From Streptomyces lasiicapitis (GTDB lineage Bacteria; Actinomycetota; Actinomycetes; Streptomycetales; Streptomycetaceae): 64,000 nucleotides of DNA. Under the pieces are notes generated by a model. The model had not been told where the DNA came from. It saw only the letters and a list, made by a program, of their open reading frames with translations, and ran no database searches. A program made the position numbers and the translations under genes. Positions 59,992 to 64,000 of this stretch are shown here, in pieces. Within the stretch, counting starts at the first letter, position 1. Each line of letters opens with the position of its first letter. The stretch is from contig NZ_BMNG01000015.1 in NCBI RefSeq assembly GCF_014646335.1, forward strand, positions 62,001 through 126,000, given 5' to 3'.

Positions 59992-60849
59992 CTAGGGGCG
60001 GCGGGCGATCCAGGTGGTGCGTGTCGTGCGGACGCTCAGGTCACCGCGGCGCACGATGCCGAGCGGGTGGGTCTCGTCCAAGAGGGCGTCGAGGGCGGCC
60101 AGGTCATCCGCTTCCATCGCGTCGTCGGCGTGGGAGCGCAGCTTGGTCAGACAGACCTGCGCGTAGCGGCCCAACGCCGGACCGGCATGGGAGGCGGTGA
60201 GGCGGATCTCAAAGGGGCGGCGCGCATCCACGGTGAAGCCGGCGTCCATGAGCGTCCGGTCCCATTCGCGCGGCGGTTCGGTGTTCGTCACGGTGTGCAG
60301 CCGTGCCTCCAGCCCAGGGCGGCCAACGCCGGCGTCCTCGGGCAGGAAGCGCGGGAAGAAGTCCATCTCGCTGACCGCGAGCAGACCGCCCGGCCGCAGC
60401 TGCCCGTACGCCTGAGCCAGCGTCCGGGCGGGATCGCTCAGGTGGTGCAGGAAGGCAGCGGCCCACATCAGGTCGTACGGCTCCCCTTCGCCGGACAGGG
60501 GCCATGGCTCGTCCAGGTTCGCCTCCAGCGTGCGGATACGTCCTGCGACGCCGTGCGTGGCTGCCTGCTTCTGCAGCCGGTGCAGCATCTGGGGCGAGAT
60601 GTCCGCCGCCGTCACCGACGCGGCGGGGAACCGGTCGGCGAGCGCGAGACTGCCGGTGCCGGGACCACTGCCCACGTCCATGATCCGCGCCGGGACGGAG
60701 TCGGCGAGATTCGCGATCCAGTCGGTCAGCTCCGTGAGGTACGGCTTGAGGACCTCGGCGTCCAGCTCCAGCAGCTCCGCCATCGCGACGTCGAAGCCAC
60801 CCGCACGCTCGTGCCCGATGTGACCGTGAGTGGCGTGGTGTGTACTCAT
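59992..60849 (-). CDS. SAM-dependent methyltransferase
   Basis: A 285-aa class I methyltransferase. Motif I is ARIMDVGSGPGTGSLALADR, motif II VTAADISPQMLHRL, motif III YDLMWAAAFLHHLSDP, and the Leu-Arg-Pro-Gly-Gly step LRPGGLLAVSEMDFF is present. The His-rich start (STHHATHGHIGHE) is notable. Target unknown. Divergent from an XRE-cupin regulator with a 48-bp region carrying an inverted repeat, so it is probably under that regulator's control. Confidence 0.88.
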   Translation of the reverse strand: MSTHHATHGHIGHERAGGFDVAMAELLELDAEVLKPYLTELTDWIANLADSVPARIMDVGSGPGTGSLALADRFPAASVTAADISPQMLHRLQKQAATHGVAGRIRTLEANLDEPWPLSGEGEPYDLMWAAAFLHHLSDPARTLAQAYGQLRPGGLLAVSEMDFFPRFLPEDAGVGRPGLEARLHTVTNTEPPREWDRTLMDAGFTVDARRPFEIRLTASHAGPALGRYAQVCLTKLRSHADDAMEADDLAALDALLDETHPLGIVRRGDLSVRTTRTTWIARRP

Positions 60850-60858
60850 GCGCCGACG

Positions 60859-60887
60859 GTATGACGATCACTGCCGGCAGGTCATAC
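60859..60887. promoter_or_regulatory. Inverted repeat between methyltransferase and XRE-cupin genes
   Basis: GTATGAC (60859-60865) and GTCATAC (60881-60887) are perfect 7-bp arms, 22 bp centre to centre, in the 48-bp gap of the divergent pair. Candidate site of the XRE-cupin regulator. Confidence 0.65.
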
Positions 60888-60897
60888 GCTCTTGCCG

Positions 60898-61476
60898 GTG
60901 AAGCAAGAATCGACTCTCGACGCCCTCGTCAGGATGCGGATCCGGTCCCTGCGCAAAGCACGCGGCTGGTCGCTGGACAACCTCGCCGAACGCTCCGACA
61001 TCAGCCCGTCCCAGCTCAGCCGGATCGAGACCGGGCACCGCCGCATCAGCCTTGACCAGCTCACCGCCATCGCGAGTGCCCTGGGCAAGTCCGTCGACCA
61101 GCTCGTCGAGTCCCCCGACGACTCCGATGTCGTCATCCGTCCCGACCGCGACGAGGACCGGGGACTGACCACCTGGCTCCTCAGCGGCGACAACGGCCCC
61201 CAGGGCCTGACCGTCGCCAAGATGCGCATCACCGACCCGGCGGGCGCCGTCGCGCCGGACGACCTCGGAGTCCACCCGGGCCGGGACTGGTTCACCGTAC
61301 TGTCCGGCACGGTCGTCCTCTACCTCGGCGAACGCGTCATTCGCGTCGAGGCCGGACAGGCCGCCTCATTCTCCACCATGACCCCCCACACCCTGCGCGC
61401 CGACCGCGGGCCCGCCGAGGTCCTGTGCATCCTCGACCATAACGGCGAACGCAACCACCTCCACGCGAGCCCGTGA
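60898..61476 (+). CDS. XRE-family regulator with C-terminal cupin domain
   Basis: A 192-aa protein (GTG 60898, TTG two codons upstream possible). N-terminal XRE HTH: RIRSLRKARGWSLDNLAERS DISPSQLSRIETGHRRISLD. C-terminal cupin_2 barrel: LGVHPGRDWFTVLSGTVVLY LGERVIRVEAGQAASFSTMT PHTLRADRGP. This arrangement is typical of small-molecule-responsive regulators. A linker of about 50 residues connects the two. Regulates the divergent methyltransferase gene by inference. Confidence 0.92.
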   Translation: MKQESTLDALVRMRIRSLRKARGWSLDNLAERSDISPSQLSRIETGHRRISLDQLTAIASALGKSVDQLVESPDDSDVVIRPDRDEDRGLTTWLLSGDNGPQGLTVAKMRITDPAGAVAPDDLGVHPGRDWFTVLSGTVVLYLGERVIRVEAGQAASFSTMTPHTLRADRGPAEVLCILDHNGERNHLHASP

Positions 61477-61575
61477 CCGTCGCGATCGCCAACGCCCGGG
61501 GAGCGCCTGTGAGGGGTTGGTCGCGTGTGCGTGCGCGTGGACATGTGCGCTTCCGTGAGCTGGTGCGTCGTGATC

Positions 61576-61992
61576 TCAGGTGGGTGTGTCGCCGGGGGCG
61601 GTGTTCTGTGGGTGGGGTCGGGTGGGTGGGGTCGGGTTATGTGGAGGTTGGGGGTCGGGTGCCGGTTTCCGATGGGGTGGGTACTTGATCGGTTCGGGTT
61701 CCCAGTACCAGTCTTCCCCTTGGTGGACGGCGCGGCCGGGAACGGGGTTGGGTCCGCCGTCGCGGCCGGCGTGCCAGTGGATGAGGGCGATCACCGCGCT
61801 GAGGAAGAGGACCATGCCGAGGACGGTCCACGCTGCCGGGTCCCCTTCGGCGAGCCGTGGCCCGCCTGTGGTCCATAAGAAGCGTGCGAGCCGCCAGGCC
61901 GCCATCACCAGCACATACCCGAGCCCGAGGGCAAAGGGCAGGAAGACCAGCCCGATGCCCAGACAGCCTTTGTCCACGCTCCCGCGTCTCAT
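61576..61992 (-). CDS. Small membrane protein with Pro-rich tail
   Basis: A 138-aa protein, ATG 61992 after AAGGGGGG. Two transmembrane helices (GIGLVFLPFALGLGYVLVMA; WTVLGMVLFLSAVIALIHW) and then a long Pro/His-rich cytoplasmic or extracellular tail (EPEPIKYPPHRKPAPDPQPP). Nothing similar with known function is recalled. Confidence 0.68.
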   Translation of the reverse strand: MRRGSVDKGCLGIGLVFLPFALGLGYVLVMAAWRLARFLWTTGGPRLAEGDPAAWTVLGMVLFLSAVIALIHWHAGRDGGPNPVPGRAVHQGEDWYWEPEPIKYPPHRKPAPDPQPPHNPTPPTRPHPQNTAPGDTPT

Positions 61993-62139
61993 CGCGCCCC
62001 CCTTGCCGCCCCGCCCGCTGCTGGGTGTTGCCGGGGCGGGGCATACCCGCCCCGGGCGGGCCCGACACCGGCTACCGACCGTGCCGCCTCGGGGCAGCAC
62101 CGGGAGGCAATAGCCGGCCGGAGCCGCCCTGAGGACCGG

Positions 62140-62787
62140 TCACTTTCGCCAGAACAGGTGGTGCGTCACACCGCTCGGGCTCGGCACGACCTCCAGGTGG
62201 AACCGGTCGAGCAGCTCATCGGGTGACTCCCAGAGCCGTAGCCCGGACCCGAGTTTCACCGGCGAGACCGCCACATGCATGGTGTCGACGAGGCCGGCGT
62301 CGAGGAACTGCCGGATGGTGGTGACCCCGCCGCCGAGTCGGACGTCCTTGCCCCGCGCCGCCTCCCGCGTCTGTTCGAGGACCGTGGCCGGGTCGCCGTC
62401 GACGAAGTGGAACGTGGTGTCGGAGAGCGTGAACGACGGACGCTTGTGGTGGGTCATGACGAACACCGGGGTCCGGAACGGGGGCTCGTCCCCCCACCAG
62501 CCGCGCCACTCATGGTCGTTCCAGGGCCCGCGCTGGGGCCCGAACTTGTTGCGGCCCATGATCTCGGCACCGATGTGGCGGTCGTAATCCCGCGTGAAGT
62601 AGTCGTCGAGGCCCCGACTGCCCCCGGGGTCGGTGCGCATAGGCCAGCTCGCCGTGGCACCGGCCCAGGCGAACAGCCTCGCGGGGTCCACGGCGAGGCC
62701 GAACGGGTTCTCCAGGCTCTGGTCCTCGCCGGCGGCGATTCCGTCACTGGAGACGTTGAAGTTCTGAACTCTCAGCAGCTGGGCCAC
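62140..62787 (-). CDS. RibD/dihydrofolate-reductase-like reductase
   Basis: A 215-aa protein; GTG 62787 has GGAGG six bases upstream, so the longer ATG-like start is not needed. Dihydrofolate reductase-like fold of the RibD C-terminal family: NFNVSSDGIAAGEDQSLENP, MGRNKFGPQRGPWNDHEWRG, VFVMTHHKRPSF, DVRLGGGVTTIRQFLDAGLV, LVDTMHVAVSPVKLGSGLRL. These proteins are very common in Streptomyces; the true substrate is unknown. Confidence 0.88.
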   Translation of the reverse strand: MAQLLRVQNFNVSSDGIAAGEDQSLENPFGLAVDPARLFAWAGATASWPMRTDPGGSRGLDDYFTRDYDRHIGAEIMGRNKFGPQRGPWNDHEWRGWWGDEPPFRTPVFVMTHHKRPSFTLSDTTFHFVDGDPATVLEQTREAARGKDVRLGGGVTTIRQFLDAGLVDTMHVAVSPVKLGSGLRLWESPDELLDRFHLEVVPSPSGVTHHLFWRK

Positions 62788-62995
62788 GTGATCCTCCTGC
62801 GATGTCGACAACGGTGGTGAGACTCTCCGGTCCGGGAAAACTCATCGCTACGTCCGTGACCAGTCAGAAACCGGGCTACCTAGTGTCCCGACCTGTGAAG
62901 TTGGCGAGGTTCGGGCAGTCTGCCGTGGTGCGGGGACGTCAGCCCCTGCGGAAACCCTCGCGCCATCTGTTCGATCACCGAAGAGACTGTCACAG

Positions 62996-63165
62996 ATAGC
63001 GGCTCAGCCCTCTGCAGTAGCGGGTGCGGAGACGTCTTGAGTAGTGCAGCCAGGCGAAGGCGCGTTCGGCCACCCGGCGGATCTTGCCCAGCCCGGAGCC
63101 GTTCGGGAGCAGGTGGCAGCAGCGGGGGCCACGCGCTCCCACAGGTCGTCCGGAACGAGATCAGC
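62996..63165 (-). mobile_element. IS5-type transposase remnant with the middle deleted
   Basis: Minus strand: the N-terminal DLVPDDLWERVAPLLPPAPE (with a one-base insertion in the run of G after WERVAP) joins to a C-terminal stretch RRVAERAFAWLHYSRRLRTR Y. The catalytic core is missing. Typical of IS5-family elements. A terminal-repeat-like TAGTGTCCCGAC lies at 62882. Confidence 0.68.
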
Positions 63166-63508
63166 AGGACGGCGCGCAGTGCCGTGTCGCCTGCGGACCG
63201 GCCAGGACATCGAAGCCGTACCCAAAGGCGGCGAGCCCCGCGACGGTCGCCGCCAGCCCGAGGGCGGTACGCCACCGGCCCCGTACCGCGAGGAAAATGG
63301 CCATGGCGGCGGCGGTCCCGCCGAGCATCAGGACCGGCAGGCCCAGCCAGAGCAAGTCCGGGTTGGTCTCACCCTCGAAACCGCCGAAGAGGCCCCTTCG
63401 GCCGTACGGCAGCCAGACCGCGAAGCCCGCGAGCGCGCCGACTGCCGCCGTCAGGCACCCCGCGGCGCCGGTGACGGCTTCGCGCCGGGGCGTCTGCTCA
63501 GTCTCCAT
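63161..63508 (-). CDS. Small membrane protein trapped between IS5 remnants
   Basis: A 115-aa protein (ATG 63508) with four to five helices: AAGCLTAAVGALAGFAVWLP, LLWLGLPVLMLGGTAAAMAI, LGLAATVAGLAAFGYGFDVL. Its stop codon TGA (63163-63161) lies inside the first IS5 remnant, so its original C-terminus may have been replaced. Weak ribosome-binding site. Function unknown. Confidence 0.55.
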   Translation of the reverse strand: METEQTPRREAVTGAAGCLTAAVGALAGFAVWLPYGRRGLFGGFEGETNPDLLWLGLPVLMLGGTAAAMAIFLAVRGRWRTALGLAATVAGLAAFGYGFDVLAGPQATRHCAPSC

Positions 63509-63563
63509 ACGCGGAGAGACGCCTCGCCGGGGCTGGGAAGTTCCGCTGCCCCCGGAACAGGCA

Positions 63564-63640
63564 CAGCAGCGGGGCCACGCGCTCCCACAGGTCGTCCGGA
63601 ACGAGATCAGCTCGCACTCGGACAGCCTGCCGACCAAGGT
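63564..63640 (-). mobile_element. Second IS5-type transposase N-terminal remnant
   Basis: Minus strand: RADLVPDDLWERVAPLL, the same start as the remnant at 63165, without the one-base insertion. The DNA 63118-63165 and 63564-63611 are 48-bp near-perfect direct repeats flanking the membrane protein gene. Confidence 0.65.
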
Positions 63641-63948
63641 CGTCGAGCATCAGGCCCGCGGCTCACCTCGATCTGAAACGATCAGTAAGGCCTGTCCGAC
63701 GGATCAGGTCGGCGGGGCAGCGTGGCCATGCTGCCTCCGCGGCATGGCCGTCCGGACGGTACGGCATTCCTTCATGAGGACGAGAACCAACCGGATACCT
63801 TGACGTGCCGGTTCGTCAATTAGGCGTAGAACAGCCCGTGTTGGCGCAGTTCGCCTCCGAATGGCTGTGTACGCGCCTAGGCATCGGTGGCGGTCCGGCC
63901 TAGGTTTCCCGTCTGGTCCCGGACCCCGGCCATTGCTGTAGACGAGGC
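63641..63948. other. Non-coding looking region
   Basis: No gene is evident; stop codons are frequent and codon bias absent in all frames. Some lower-GC stretches (for example 63795-63840) could be promoter or relic DNA. Confidence 0.4.
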
Positions 63949-63982
63949 CGCGAGAGGCGTTGAACTGGCCCCGCCTCTCGCG
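63949..63982. terminator. Strong terminator hairpin near the right edge
   Basis: CGCGAGAGGC (63949-63958) and GCCTCTCGCG (63973-63982) form a perfect 10-bp stem with a 14-base loop. It probably terminates a gene beyond the right edge. Confidence 0.7.
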
Positions 63983-64000
63983 ACCTGGCACCTTCACTCC

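Overview
The window is high-GC actinobacterial DNA. Codons end almost always in G or C, GTG and TTG starts are common, and the regulator repertoire (PucR, LAL-type LuxR, NarL-type two-component pairs, many TetR/XRE) together with the secreted hydrolases is typical of Streptomyces or a close relative. The many IS scraps, truncated genes and catabolic or regulatory islands suggest an accessory part of the chromosome rather than the conserved core. No rRNA, tRNA, CRISPR array or complete insertion sequence was seen. All assignments come from reading motifs, not from database searches.

Layout. 1-269: N-terminus of a secreted Fn3-like protein. 748-12818: a complete oligopeptide ABC operon (permease, binding protein, permease, two ATPases, PucR regulator; all minus strand), flanked on each side by a secreted class C beta-lactamase/DD-peptidase-like serine hydrolase, with a second PucR regulator divergent on the right. 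This paired arrangement is the best candidate for an undescribed system: secreted hydrolases release (cell-wall?) peptides, the transporter imports them and the PucR proteins control it. 13140-17330: a membrane-anchored hypothetical, a MarR/alpha-beta hydrolase divergent pair with twin palindromic operators, a PGRP-type amidase without signal peptide, and a small HAD-like protein. 17511-25912: LacI repressor with two perfect palindromic operators, sugar ABC importer, GH42 beta-galactosidase and secreted GH30 endo-galactanase, reading as a beta-galactan utilisation operon. 26002-27975: secreted M9 collagenase. 28491-38558: hotdog thioesterase, two NarL-type two-component systems, a TetR/CocE-hydrolase/ABM-monooxygenase unit, a DUF4190-like membrane protein and a TAP-like secreted peptidase.

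38871-48943 is visibly eroded. It has an orphan membrane protein plus XRE regulator, a TetR gene fused head-on to a 5'-truncated SDR, an F420-reductase-like relic, a TetR C-terminal relic and a DinB paralogue with an internal in-frame deletion. Interspersed are intact genes: an acyl-CoA-dehydrogenase-like flavoprotein, two VOC proteins, a full DinB protein, and a DeoR-AgaS-aldolase amino-sugar/tagatose operon.

49041-64000: molybdopterin oxidoreductase domain protein, MerR, large LAL/LuxR regulator with a 57-aa Ala/Lys-rich protein upstream, Pro/Ser-rich membrane protein, SDR/TetR divergent pair, F420-reductase-like protein, an unusual inositol-monophosphatase-like protein divergent from LysR, a methyltransferase divergent from an XRE-cupin regulator, a RibD/DHFR-like reductase, small membrane proteins, and IS701- and IS5-type remnants. 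The families TetR, SDR and F420-reductase-like occur together twice (40.3-42.0 kb, decayed; 55.6-57.9 kb, intact), which suggests a duplicated redox module.
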